Shown here: positions 1 through 11,467 of the stretch, one piece after another
Layout of the letters: every line of letters begins with the position of its first letter
How positions within the stretch are numbered: position 1 is the stretch's first letter
DNA from: Channallabes apus
Lineage: Eukaryota > Chordata > Actinopteri > Siluriformes > Clariidae
DNA length: 64,000 nucleotides
Assembly (NCBI GenBank): GCA_030522415.1
Contig: CM060127.1
Location: 19,454,814 to 19,518,813 of the forward strand
Direction: 5' to 3'
Position numbers and translations under genes: made by a program
Notes under the pieces: model-generated
What the model was told of the DNA's origin: nothing
The model's database searches: none
The model's input: only the letters and a program-made list of their open reading frames with translations

Positions 1-281
1 TCTTGCATTCACTCAATTCTTTGCAGACGTAGTTGGACCATGACTCTGATTTTTAACCAATTATAGTCATATTTAATGTTCTGGAACCTATGCAAGACAA
101 GTCACAGTATAAACTGTTTTTCTTTTTAGCTTAATTTTTTATATTCTTGTGATGATGATATATCATAAAAAACACTGTATAATGTGTTAAAGAGAAAATA
201 TGAAAAGAGCGAAGCCAGTTTTAACAAAGACTTTCGCATGGAGAAGAACTGGCCATTGCAAAATTCTAACACTGGAGACTC

Positions 282-655
282 ATCTCATCTCATTTCTATA
301 CCGGTTAATCCTGTGTTCAGGGTCGCGGGGGACATGGAGCCTATCCCAGGAGACTTCGGGCACTAGGCGGGGTACACCCTGGACAGGGTGCCAATCCATC
401 GCAGGGCACACACACATACACACACTCACACACCCAATCACACACTACGGGCAATTTAGGAATGCCAATTAGCCTAACGTGCATATCTTTGGACTGTGGG
501 AGGAAACCGGAGTACCCGGAGGAAACTCACCAAGCACGGGGAGAACATGCAAACTCCATGCACACAAAGACGGGAATCGAGCCTGGCCGGGGAATCGAAC
601 CCAGACCCTGGAGGTGCAAGGCGACAGTGCTAACCACTACACCACCGCGCCGCCC
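282..655 (-). repeat. tRNA-derived SINE (family A), full length
   Basis: The tRNA-like head lies at the high-coordinate end. Read on the minus strand it has an A-box-like TAGTGGTTAGCAC and a B-box-like GGTTCGATTCCC, resembling tRNA-Glu. The tail near 282-300 is a short pentamer repeat. The copy is flanked by an 11-bp target-site duplication with one mismatch, ACTGGAGACTC at 271-281 and ACTCGAGACTC at 656-666. At least six other copies of the family lie in this window. I do not assign a database family name. Confidence 0.8.
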
Positions 656-837
656 ACTCGAGACTCCTTCCATAAATGATCAATACTTAAACACTTTTAT
701 TTATTACAGCAGCAAGGAGAAGGTACTCAGGAACTAATACATATAAACATATTTTGTCATAAAAAAATTTACCTCAAGTATAGTATAAAAGTAATTTATG
801 TAAGTGTAGAATGTAACATGACCATATGGATTAATGG

Positions 838-874
<37 letters not shown>

Positions 875-889
875 GTAATAATAATAATA

Positions 890-920
<31 letters not shown>

Positions 921-2521
921 TAGTAATAATAATCATAATCATAATCATAATAATAATAATAATAATATTTTTTTCTTTGTTGATAATAACTCTTCCTGCG
1001 CTCACTAATACCGCATCTTTTTGACTGCATTCTTCTTCTTTAACAGAATTTCCTTTTTAAAAAAATACATTTTGATAATAAATATGTTCAAATTTTCTTT
1101 TAATTCTGATCTATGATATTATATTCTGAGTGTGCTGAAAAACTTTGATGTGGAAATTATTTTAATGGTTTAATTCATTTGCATAATAATTTGACATTTT
1201 CTGGCAACTTCTTGTGGTTTTTTTAAGCATGCAATTACTAGGTATGACTCTCAGTTTAAGGTTTAGGACTCTCGGTACTAGAACAGACTGCAGCGTCCTT
1301 GATCCTCCCACAGGAATGCAGAAGAGCAGTTGTGTGAGAATAGGGAATACCTTGAGAAAACCTGATGTGTCAAACTTGAAATTCAAAGCTTTTCTTTTAC
1401 ACCCACTGAGTTATTGTGTGACCAATAGCCACATCAGAGTCAGGCTTTGACTTGTGCAGCCCTGACTTTACAGACTAGGGGACACCGCTCGGGTTTATTC
1501 TGGTTTACATGCAGAGATTATGAGCATGAATAAGCTTTATGAGGTGTCATAAATTACATTTTCAAAAGAGGCTGTAGGGCAGCCTCTGTCCGCCTGCCTG
1601 CTCTGTGGTTTTGAAAGGCCACCATGAAGCCTTTTGTGCTCTGTGGCTTCACCATGGGAAAATTCTTTAAACAAATGTCACCCTGCGACCCCTCCATGTA
1701 AAAACACTTCTGAGAGCTGTGGATTGTGTTGCAGGGGCATTCTGCGATCCACAGGAACGTTGGGTTTTCTTTATCTCAGTCCTCATGTTTTAAGAAAAAT
1801 CTATTTTCAGGCAGGGAGGAAGAAAACAAACGTTTGTGTCATAGAACTAATCATCTCAGAGCAGACAAGGTGGGGTGAGTGAACCAACACTCTGGCTGGA
1901 CCACAGTGTGGGGAAGGAAAGAATAGGAGCGTTTTGTGTTTTTACATTTAAAAAAAAATTCTTTGGAATACAATTCAATAGATGTCTCACTACTCTGTCA
2001 TGTATCATCATTTCCATTGGATGAGATAAATGTAGAACTTGAATTGGCCCAATGTTTTAAGGATTTTGCACCCCCTATTGGTGGAAGACATACAGCAGTA
2101 TTGTATCCAATAATAATAATAATAAAAATAATAATAGGAAATACAAAGAGATTGATGAGGCAACTGTTTTTTGCAATAAATGTATTATAAAGCATGGTTT
2201 ATATTACAAAATATATCTTATCGTCACATGAGACTAAAGAATGATCAAAGAACATCTCTGCTCTCTGATTCTGTGATCATGGAGTACATGTTGATAACAG
2301 AAGAGCTGGCATGTCTTGGTCTGTTTCATAAACTGATGCTATTGTGGACTCAGGCTCATCAAAATTGGATAGTTGAACATTGTTAAGAAAATAATTTCCA
2401 GACTTCAGCTGTCCAGTTTGGATAAGCCTAAATCCATCATAGCTTTATGTTCCTGTTCTTGACAAGATATATATATATATATATATATTTATATTTGGTT
2501 TCCCATACCCTTCCTGGCAGC
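656..2521. other. Gene-free AT-rich stretch with an (AAT)n array
   Basis: No gene is recognised here. An (AAT)n tract with a few TAG and CAT interruptions runs from about 841 to 967 and produces long isoleucine- or tyrosine-only reading frames that are artefacts. A short (AT)n tract lies at 2467-2488. The rest looks single-copy and carries no splice or codon pattern I can support. Confidence 0.6.
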
Positions 2522-4019
2522 CATGGGCGTCACTAGGCCATTTTTTAAGGGGGGCTTTAGCCCCCCCTAACATTTGTACTCAGCCCCCCTAAAAATTATC
2601 CATAAACTTTACACAAATTGCTGGTCGCCCATCGTCCCCTTTAAATTTCATATGAAATTGGTGGCAGACTTCAGCTCCTTCGGCTCCTCCCAGTCATTCA
2701 GCGCGGTCTTCAATTCGCCATCACAGAGGGAGGATTAAGCCAAGGTGTGTGCTTTTCGATAAATTGTTATATCTGCATCAGTGCAGTCCTTTCTCATAAA
2801 TACAGTTTACAAAATGTCATGAAGGATTAATCAGTTAAATCTTCGCTGTGTTCACCCTCATCACACCAGCTGTTTCCTCTAGTGAACATGAATATGTGAA
2901 ATACATACTCTATGAACCTATAGTCTACTTTATACAACAATCATGCCGTTGTTGTTTTAATTGGAAAACCTAACTGTCTATATAAAACATTACACAGTGC
3001 ATATGGCATTAACTACCATAGAGTTATGCACATAAAGGATTAAAAATAGTGACAGACAGCATTCAGTGCTCTCGTTTAACTGTATAGCAGTGTGATTTAC
3101 AGAGATAGAAAAAATCCTTTTTTTTGTAATAAATATTGTATTGTATTAAATAATGTCACAAATCGTAAAATACATTCATTAGCCTTAGAGTAGGGTTTTT
3201 GTCACTTTGATTTAGAAAAACCTACTTTTTTAATGAATAGAAACAAAAAAAAGAATGATATTAAAAAGATGCTTTGTTTAAGTACATTAAAACAATGTTT
3301 GTCTATATTAATGAATTTGAATAAATAGCCTAGTAACTATGAAATTTTAAGGGGTTGAATAGAGAACCTACTGTCTTATTTATGTAGCTAAAACACTAAA
3401 TTAAATTAGATAACATGATCAAAGTTTTAATGCTTATATTTAACTGTAGATGGAAGGTTTTTCAAGTCACATGAAAAAAAAAGAAGATGTTCTATTCTTA
3501 CCTGCTGCTCATTTGGAGACCTACACCATGTGACTTGAAAAACCTTCCATCTCCAGTTCTCTGTTCAGTTCTACAGTTCAGTTCTCTGAAAGCGCAGCCA
3601 CTCAGGCACATTAACACTGTGTTCCCAACATTGATTGAAGTCATTGCATCAGAAACTATTTTTCACATTTTTTATGTTTGCCAGTTTCCAACAAAAAGCA
3701 GCAGTATTGTCAAATAATTAACAGATAAATGTTTGACATTATTGGCCCCCACACAGTTTATCCCATTGTCCAGCCTGATAGGTGTGTTGTTTATATTGCT
3801 AATCAATGTATGTTTAAAATTATGCTGTTTCCTGGTTACATTTTTCTGATTGTACCTGTACATAGAAAAAAGTTTATACGGTAAACAGCATGTGTGATCA
3901 AGAAGACTCATTTGAGACGTGTGTGATCAAGAAGACTCTTTTGATTCTGAACAAGTATAGGGTATAAACATATATAGGGGCTGAGCCCCCCTTAACTGAA
4001 AATCCTAGAAACGCCCCTG
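2522..4019. mobile_element. Non-coding DNA transposon with about 40-bp imperfect terminal inverted repeats (hAT-like)
   Basis: The left end reads GGGCGTCACTAGG followed by TTAAGGGGGGCTTTAGCCCC. The right end, reverse-complemented, reads GGGCGTTTCTAGG followed by TTAAGGGGGGCTCAGCCCC. A candidate 8-bp duplication ending in TGGCAGC lies just outside each end. The G-rich ends starting near CAGGGGCG, with an 8-bp duplication, suggest a hAT-type element, but this is inference. The interior of about 1.5 kb has no transposase frame, so it would need a transposase supplied elsewhere. A perfect 26-bp hairpin lies inside. Confidence 0.6.
3448..3552. repeat. Perfect 26-bp inverted repeat with 53-nt loop
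   Basis: The left arm 3448-3473 (begins AGATGGAAGG, ends GTCACATG) is the exact reverse complement of 3527-3552. The loop 3474-3526 begins with a run of A. It sits inside the 2522-4019 element. Confidence 0.85.
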
Positions 4020-4190
4020 CAGTGGCAGCTATAGCCATTCGGCCATTTTGTGACCTCCATTGTCTGTTTTGACCTTTCATTCACTCAATGTTTTCTGTGT
4101 AAACACTGGATGGAGACTGTTGTGTGTCAAAATTCCAGACAGTCAGTAGTTTATTAAATATTCAAACCAGCCCATCTGGTACCGACAATT

Positions 4191-4387
4191 ACATTTACAT
4201 TTAGGCATTTGGCAGACGCTCTTATCCAGAGCGACTTACATTTGTATCTCATTATACATCTGAGCAGTTGAGGGTTAAGGGCCTTGCTCAAGGGCCCAAC
4301 AGTGGCAACTTGGTGGTTGTGGGGTTTGAACCTGGGATCTTCCGAACCGTAGTCCAATGCCTTAACCACTGAGCTACCCCTGACCCC
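4191..4387 (-). repeat. V-SINE-like tRNA-derived SINE (family B)
   Basis: On the minus strand it starts GGGGTAGCTCAGTGGTTAAG (tRNA A box), has a B-box-like GGTTCAAACCCC, a central GTTGGGCCCTTGAGCAAGG and a tail reading GATAAGAGCGTCTGCCAAATG followed by ATGTAAATG. That tail is shared by fish V-SINEs and L2-like LINEs. A second copy lies at 44074-44258 in the opposite orientation. Confidence 0.75.
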
Positions 4388-4777
4388 ATTGATCAATTAT
4401 GCAATGATCACACTTTCTCTTCTTTCCAATGTTTGATGATGTAAAGCTCTTGACCAAAATTTGCTTAAAAAAAGAAAGAATTTGCATTGAGTTGCAGTGT
4501 GTAAGCACAGTGGCTTAGTGGTTATCACGGTCCCCCCCCCCCCCCCCACCCCCGCCCCTATATAGACAATGAGAGTGAGACAATGTAAAGTTCCTGCCAT
4601 ATTAATTGTAATGATACTTAAGAAGTGGACTGGACTGGGGGTGTATTATACACACTGTATATCTGTACTTACAGCATATTACACATCAGACGTAAAGGCG
4701 ATAATAATATATTTTACATCCACATCAACATTTTACCGTGTGCAGAAACACCTTTTTTGAGAGACCTGCACAAACCC

Positions 4778-4870
4778 AGGCCCCGCCCCAAACAAGAACA
4801 TCGCGCCTTTCCATTGGCCTACGAGTATGTCGTCGTTTCTCCCGTGAGATTTCTTTGATACCGGAAGTGG
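4778..4870 (+). promoter_or_regulatory. Candidate TATA-less promoter, probably of zbtb8b
   Basis: A GC box (CCCCGCCCC, 4781-4789), an inverted CCAAT box (ATTGG, 4813-4817) and an ETS-type site (ACCGGAAGTG, 4860-4869) cluster within 90 bp. Several CpGs (TCGCGCC, TCGTCG) stand out in AT-rich DNA. A donor-like GTAAGA follows at 4957. The nearest plus-strand acceptor leading into a gene is that of the zbtb8b coding exon 3.3 kb downstream. Assignment to that gene is inference. Confidence 0.5.
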
Positions 4871-4956
4871 GTAGCTCTTAGCAATGAAACCAGCATCGGA
4901 ACTTTTTGGGAATAAATAATTAACCCCTGGATTTATAAAGCATTTAGTTTGCAAAG
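4871..4956 (+). other. Candidate non-coding first exon of zbtb8b
   Basis: This segment lies directly after the promoter-like cluster and ends GCAAAG before GTAAGA, a strong splice donor. The coding exon downstream has its acceptor at 8286-8287 (TTTGTCCCAG), 35 bp before the ATG, so a spliced 5' UTR exon is required somewhere upstream. The start is approximate. Confidence 0.4.
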
Positions 4957-5710
4957 GTAAGAAGTTTGCAAAAACCCAGTGTCACATGTTACCGTGTTTG
5001 ATTGTTTTTCAGTTTTTTAAGTAATAGAATAAACGTGTTGTTAGCATGCGTGCTAACATGCATAGCATAGGCTCGTTGTTTTAAAGGAACGGTATGCCTT
5101 AGCTGGGGCAATGCTACATAGCTAAGAAGCTAACAGTGTTTCAAACGATTTACCTGGTCTTACACACGACCACATGTAGTGTAAGGAATTATTATTAGTA
5201 TTATTATATACTTTAGAGTGTCTGAAGGAAAACCGAAGGCGCGTGAAGATGAGATGGAACTCTGTATTTGACTTGAATGAGAAATGAGCAGCAACTCGTA
5301 GTGAAGCAGTGTGAGGAGAAATCCTCTGTCCAAAGTCCCTCTTATACATAAACACACATCGGTGTGAAATGTTAAATAGTGCCCTGAGAATTAAAATAAT
5401 CCGTAGTAATCACTGTAAAAAGTGTTATTTATCTATGGATTAGTTGCAGGTAATAGTTAATAAGGTGAGCAATTTTTTACATTGTTTACCTATTGGTATT
5501 GTTGTGTGTGTGTGTGTTTTTTTTAAAGAATGCATCGTTGTTTAAAATAAATTTCTAATGTGTATGTTGTATGTAATGTTTGTTGGATCATATTTGTACT
5601 TAATAGTAAAACAATAGATCAAATGTTGCTGAAAATGGCAGCTGGGGTAACCAAAAGAAGAATCTTTTTGTTTGTTTGGAATATTTTATCCACCTAGAAT
5701 ACACGTAAGT

Positions 5711-5955
5711 TGCTGTTGCTAGTCTTTCGGCTGTTCCCGTCAAGCAGGGGGTCGCCACAGTAGACCGTCCAATCTGCATACGACTTGGCACAGGTTTTAC
5801 ACCGGATGCCCTTCCTGACGCAACCCTCGCATTTTTATCCGGGCTTGGGACCAGCACTACATCCAGGCGATGCATTGGGGTTTGGGAGGGGGGGATTAAA
5901 CCCAGGCCTTCCTCATGGCAGGCGAGAAACCTACCACTGAGCCATCAATGCTCTT
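5711..5955 (-). repeat. tRNA-derived SINE (family C) sharing its 3' tail with a LINE in this window
   Basis: On the minus strand the head is tRNA-like (GATGGCTCAGTGGTAGG, then GGGTTTAATCCCC). The body contains GGAAGGGCATCCGGTGTAAA, typical of a common fish SINE. The 3' tail reads GGCGACCCCC, then GGGAACAGCCGAAAG. It is flanked by a diverged 17-bp duplication at 5694-5710 and 5956-5972 (14 of 17 match). The tail resembles the 3' end of the LINE fragment at 55433-56280. Confidence 0.7.
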
Positions 5956-5972
5956 CTAGGACACATGTAAGT

Positions 5973-8287
5973 CTACATATACAGTCTATATTTTGTTTTA
6001 AAATAGTATAATATAAATAAAATTACAAATCCAAGCAAAACAGTAGCAGGATTATCTGAATTTTACTTTTATAAATTTTTCTTAACACTTACAGGGGAAA
6101 AAAAGTTAATTTGATTTTTAAGTTATATTTGACAAATTTTGTGAAAATGTATAGTCATACAATCTATCTTTGAATTGTAATAGAAGGTTACAATACAGTT
6201 CACATAAAATTTCCTGGAAATGATAAATTTTTTGTGAAAATTACAGTGACAATATTGCTTTTACAAGATTAATGAAGTTGAGGGTATTATCTCCTGAAAT
6301 TAAGAATAACTGTTTCCTCTTTTTGCATTTTGTGAAGATTTCTTTTTATTTCTTCATTCATTCATCTTCTATACCGCTTTATCCTTCTATTCAGGGTCAC
6401 GGGGGGCCTGGAGCCTATCCCAGGAGGCTTAGGGCACAAGGCGGGGTACACCCTGGACAGGGTTTTTTTATTTCTTATTTTCTTCTTTTTGTTGACACTT
6501 TTTAGTCTCACTTATGTCTCATAGTCGTGTAAGGTCTGTAGTTCACTTATATGTTTGCCAATCTCAGATATCAGTCTTGTTTAAGCGGAACTGTAATATA
6601 TGCTTTCATATATATCGTCTTTTCTTTAATTTTTCCACTTTTGATAACTACATATGAAATAAATAAATAGTATTTTTTCCCCTATTACTCTTGTTTCTTC
6701 TGGCTAATCATTGAGGACATCTAATAAAACTACCTAGGCAGGGTAACATGTTCTTGTCAGGATCAGCATTTATTTTTGCTCTGTGACAAGCCACTTTTCA
6801 TTGTTTCAAACTGGCATCTATGATCAAAAAAGGAGGATCTGTTGTATTTTAATACAATTTTAATGGGTATGAAATAACACCAAGACGAAGCAGCAAAATG
6901 GCTTTACCATTGCCTTACAGTGCATAGATAAAGTTGTGGTAAAACTTCCGTTTTGTTTTAGACTAAACACTTCAATAATAATAACCAAGTTGCTGTTGTT
7001 GGGCTCTTGAGCAAAACTCTTAACCATATCTGCTCCTGGGGTGGCGTATAATGGCTGACCCTACACTCTGACTCCAGCCGTCTAATAAAGCTGGGATATG
7101 TGAAGAGTATAGATGTATATGTGATGAATAAAGTATTAGTTCATTAAGTTTAACAACAATAATAAATTTGCTAATATAAAGGAGAACATGCTAAACAATT
7201 TACAAACAGTAACTGGCATTCTGGATTAAACTGGGAACCCTGCACTGGCAGAACACTAGTCCATCTACATCCACATGTTTGTCATTCTACCCTATTTAAA
7301 TGCAAAGGGACCTCTGTAGGATTACCACTGGACTGACGTTATTACGGAAATATAGATGTCGGTTTAGCCAGAGACACCATTGGCTCCCTGAGGCAACAAG
7401 AGGAAGAATCATGAACAAGAAGCTGTAGACTCAAATGGGATGTGATCCACGTTTGAGGCATTTACAGAATGAATGGTTAACCATTCTCTAAGGAGGAACT
7501 CATATGATAGTGCTGTATTTATACTCTACTCAGTGTGACGACTTATAGAATCCATTTACATATCTGTTTTACTTGGTTTTGTAAAATCTCAGTATGGCAG
7601 GTTCAGAATGTACCGTCTCCAGCTTCTGATTGGTTGAACAATAAAGTGACCTTGAGTGAATACAGGAACAAGAGTGGAAATACTGTTTGAATGAGCGTAA
7701 ATACAGTTTAAACACTGGACAGTTTTATGCTCTTTTTTTACTAGGATAAAACGGCATACTGCCGTGCTACACTTCATGTGAGTGATAGCGGAATGCTGTA
7801 AATGAGGAAGGGAGAAGTAATAAAGTTGTCAAAGTTGATTGAGTGGCTGAATCATTCTTTAATGACTGGCCTGATCAGTGAAATAATAGTGCTTTGTTTT
7901 TACATGGAGAGTGATTTGATAACAATCTTAAGATTTTTGTCATGCAAATAAGCGAAAATTTGTACGCGGTGTGATCTGAGATCACATGTATATGTATCAT
8001 TATGTATGAGTAAGGATCTTAACATTTTTCTTTCTTTCTTACTATTCTATCTTATTGATGTGCATTTTAATAAGCATTTCACTGCACATATTGTGTGGTT
8101 ATGTGCATGACAATTTTTATTAGATTTTTTTATTAATCACGCACATCACCCTACCTCACCTATCCCACTTCCCCTGTCATTCTTCCTCTTTTCCAAGTCT
8201 TCTTGGTTCTCGTTTCTCTTTTGAATATGCCAGTGCCTGAATTTCCATGTGTCATGACTTTTCACTTGTTTTCTCTGTTTGTCCCAG
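5973..8287. other. Probable first intron of zbtb8b with old repeats
   Basis: No coding signal lies here. Apart from the truncated SINE at 6355-6464, a decayed fish repeat sits at about 6985-7132 (GGGCTCTTGAGCAA, then AATGGCTGACCCTACACTCTG). A repeat tail of the form AGCATTTCACTGCACAT lies at about 8070-8125; a similar tail is at 63002-63065. The segment ends in a pyrimidine-rich acceptor at 8287. Confidence 0.45.
6355..6464 (-). repeat. 5'-truncated SINE (family A)
   Basis: Only the tail-proximal part of the family is present, from the (TTCA)n tail through CTATACCGC to the ACCCTGGACAGGG block; the tRNA head is missing. A perfect 12-bp duplication TTTTTATTTCTT flanks it (6343-6354 and 6465-6476), so it inserted in this truncated state and did not decay from a full copy. 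Confidence 0.8.
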
Positions 8288-8321
8288 TAACCCAGCTCAG
8301 CCTTGTATTTACACGGGCAAG

Positions 8322-11300
8322 ATGGAGGTTCCCTCCTATTACTCGAAGCTTTTATGTGAGCTGAACGAACAGCGGAAGAGGGACTTCTTCTGCGACTGCA
8401 GCATCATCGTGGAGGGTCGCATGTTTAAGGCGCACAGAAACATCCTCTTTGCAAGCAGCGGCTATTTCCGGGCTCTGCTGGTGCATTACCTGCAGGATAG
8501 TGGTCACAGGCATAGCACGGCTTCTCTCGATATTGTCACAGCAGACGCTTTTTCGCTCATTCTGGACTTCCTGTACTCCGGTCGCTTAGACCTGCGCACC
8601 GACAATGTAATCGAAATAATGTCCGCTGCCAGCTACCTGCAGATGACGGATGTTGTGAACTTTTGCAAAGGCTACATCAAATCGTCATTGGAGATCTGTA
8701 ACAGGGAGAAGGAGAGCCAGCGAGAAAAGGGCAAAGAGGGAGAAGGACCTGCTGACAGCGGCACGCCTGCTCCAGGCTCCAGCGTTCCTGCAGCATCCAC
8801 TTCCCAAACGGACAGGGGAAGCCCACAGAGTATGGAGATGCCCAATTCGATGGAGGCGTCCTCTGATGTTCCTTCCACGCCAGCTGCTACCAGCAGCAAA
8901 GACTCTGAGAGTGAGAACTCGCAGGGAGGGTTCTCCAGCCAGGCTCCCGCCAACGCCGCCGCGAAGAGCAACCCGACGCAAGACGCAGCCAACCCCTCCT
9001 CCTCAGGGATGCTCATTGTGCCTGTGCACACCAAGATTAAATTTGACCCTGATGAGGAAGGCGAGTGTTCACTTGAAGCTAAGGACATGGACCTGTATGA
9101 GAACCCGAGCAATGGGGAAGAACGGACTCTCACCTCAAGTCCTGCACCCAGCAGTGAGCCGACATCGCTGCCCCCTTACCCCAACTATCATATGAAACAG
9201 TATGTAGATGTGCTACTTCGTGGAGGATCCAGTTCTCACCGCGAGGAGATTTCTCATTTCAACCACAGTTTGGGAAGCAGTAATATGATTGGTCGAGTAG
9301 ATGAAGGAATCAGTCATGGAGGCTCCTGCAGTATGGAGATACAGAATGACTGGTATGTGGAAGATGCAGGTGAGAAATCGGCTTTTGCTCTTCTTGTTTA
9401 AACCTTTTGGGATTTGCCTCTTTGTTTCACACAAAGGCTTACTTGTAAAATGACAGTTTTCTACTCAGGGAGGCTGCATAGGTGTCCGTTCTGCCCCTAC
9501 ACAACCAAACAGAAGGGAATTCTGAAGAGGCATATCCGTTGTCACACAGGAGAGAGACCGTACCCATGTGAGATCTGCGGAAAGCGTTTCACTCGACAGG
9601 AGCATCTACGCACACACGCCGTCACCGTAAGTTGTTTAGCTTTATCAAGAGCTGTGTTAAAACCATCAGCTCAAAGGTTATCTGGCATATCCGACGTCAG
9701 CAGCATTCCCGCAATCTGAAAATTTTCTATTCAGGCACTGCCGTATTTTTAAAATAAACATATTCCGTAGCCTGATTTTGGACTGTGAGCTGCTTGCTGT
9801 TGTGGAGCTTTTGTTTTTCGAACCCCAGCATGTGCCACCAGGGATTTAATGCTCCCAGAAGAGCCACACTTGCTAAAAAGATCTAAGGGGAGTGTAGAGT
9901 AAACCTGTGGTGACAGAGTCACCAAAATATGCAAGCCAGGATTAAGGTGGTGCTTGCAGACAAGGCCACCCAAGTAACCTGATTCAGCTCAGCCCAGATT
10001 GGTGACCTGGAGACATACAGTGGGTTTGCTGCTTACAGAATGAAGGGTGGGGGTCAGGTGATGTGCTTATCAGGCAGCACACATGTGATCGACCGTACCA
10101 TTGCAATAGAAACTGGCTTTTGGAACGTGGACCTCACCAAAGAAAAGTGTAGTAAAAATTAAGCAATAAAAATATACAGTATATGGTGTATAAAAGTTTA
10201 TCTATTCTGTAGTGAAATCGTGTGTATGTAGTATTATGTTTAAACATGGCTACATGCTTATATTTAATAACATAAGATTATATAATAATAATTATTATTA
10301 TTATTAATTATCCCTCTTGGGGTAAATTTAGTTCATGCATTGTAGTCACGCAATACACATGTTCATGCAGTACATGAGGGTGAGTCAAAAATTATCCGCA
10401 CTCTGGCTGTAGAATTTATTTTAATGAACTTTTATATAATGTTTTTTTTTTATTTACATAACCTCCTTGCTTTCAATATACTTTGTCCATCTGTCAACAT
10501 GCTTTCTCTCATTAAAAAGTGTTTTAGGCTGAGCTGCGAGCAACAGATGCACAAATCAGGAATATAAGGAGGATGCTTTAACATCTCAAAACAAACGAGA
10601 TCACAACAACCTTGGACAGCAGTCCTCAGTTTTTAATCTGAAGTTTATCCTTCTTCAATAAGCATCTCGATGTTACGAGCATTGTTGATTGTTGAACCTT
10701 TTTCCTGATAATGTTTCAGGACTGGCCCTTGAGAATCCCAGAAAAGTATAAGCACCCTTGTATATAATGAGAAAGAGACAGTGTATGTGTGTGTATGTTC
10801 ACAATTTGCTGAGCTAGGGTGGGTAACCTGCACAAATAACGTATGTAGACGGAACATATTGCTTTTTGTCTTTCTCCATATGGATCATGTTTTCTTAATG
10901 CTGATGATGTCATTCTGAACTACAGTATGTAATCAGTAAACTATAGGTTCTTTGGTTTTTACATGATGTCTGATGCATGAATGTGTAAATATTTTGAGGT
11001 AAGGTCAAAATAGAAAACCTGGTGCTTAGTAAATACTCATCTGTGGACTTTGAGTAAACAGCAATTAAATTCCATCACATGATACAAAACCTTCTTGTCT
11101 TTAGCTAGAACACCTCTGTGCACCCGTGATTATTAATCTTGTGTATCTGTCTTTGTTCCAACAGGTCCATCGCGCAACCTGGCCCATCGTGTGTAAGGGC
11201 TGCAGGCGTGTCTTCTCTGGAGCTGTGTCTCAGGGTCTGAAGCGCTTTGGTCTTTGTGACAATTGTACTTGTGTCACTACAACTAATGAAGACTCTCCCT

Positions 11301-11467
11301 CCATGAACATGAACAGCCAGTCTGTGAGCATGGAACAGGGCGCCGCTGACTCGGATTGGCCCATCTTCATGGTAGATGGGGATGAGGAGCCCAGTGCTGG
11401 CGCTGGGGAAGTAGACGATAAGAAGGAACTACAGAGACAGCTAGCAGAGGGGGGAGGTCTCCTGTAG
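8322..11467 (+). CDS. zbtb8b: Zinc finger and BTB domain-containing protein 8B
   Basis: This is a nuclear, probably DNA-binding BTB/C2H2 factor; targets are not known from sequence. Coding exons are 8322-9369, 9469-9626 and 11165-11467, 502 codons plus stop, with donors GTGAG and GTAAGT and acceptors CTACTCAG and CCAACAG. Residues about 14-130 form the BTB domain ([37 protein letters not shown]). Residues about 135-345 are a low-complexity Ser/Pro/Glu linker. Zinc finger 1 uses C355, C358, H371 and H375; finger 2 uses C383, C386, H399 and H404, with a TGERPYP linker between them. An atypical CKGC...CDNC pair follows, then an acidic C-terminus. The start MEVPSYY was chosen because the in-frame ATG at 8247 lies before the splice acceptor at 8287. 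Close wording to human ZBTB8B ([23 protein letters not shown]) separates it from ZBTB8A. Confidence 0.93.
10377..10770 (-). mobile_element. mariner transposon remnant (C-terminal part) in the last zbtb8b intron
   Basis: Minus-strand translation gives [20 protein letters not shown], as in the middle of mariner transposases, and later the mariner-like ending [11 protein letters not shown]. Outside it, 10377-10402 reads GGGTGAGTCAAAAATTATCC, a plausible terminal repeat. The frame is interrupted and the N-terminal part is absent, so it is inactive. Confidence 0.65.

Noticed and set aside
400..650. tRNA gene suggested by A and B boxes in the SINE heads
   Set aside because: The sequences do not close an acceptor stem and continue into SINE bodies with target duplications.
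796..1030. Frames of poly-Ile or poly-Tyr on both strands
   Set aside because: Translation of an (AAT)n microsatellite.
8247..8321. In-frame upstream ATG that would add 25 residues to zbtb8b
   Set aside because: It lies before the splice acceptor at 8286-8287, and the BTB homologues begin at the second methionine.
8672..9133. 153-aa minus-strand frame inside zbtb8b
   Set aside because: Antisense shadow of the GC-rich zbtb8b linker; no family resemblance.
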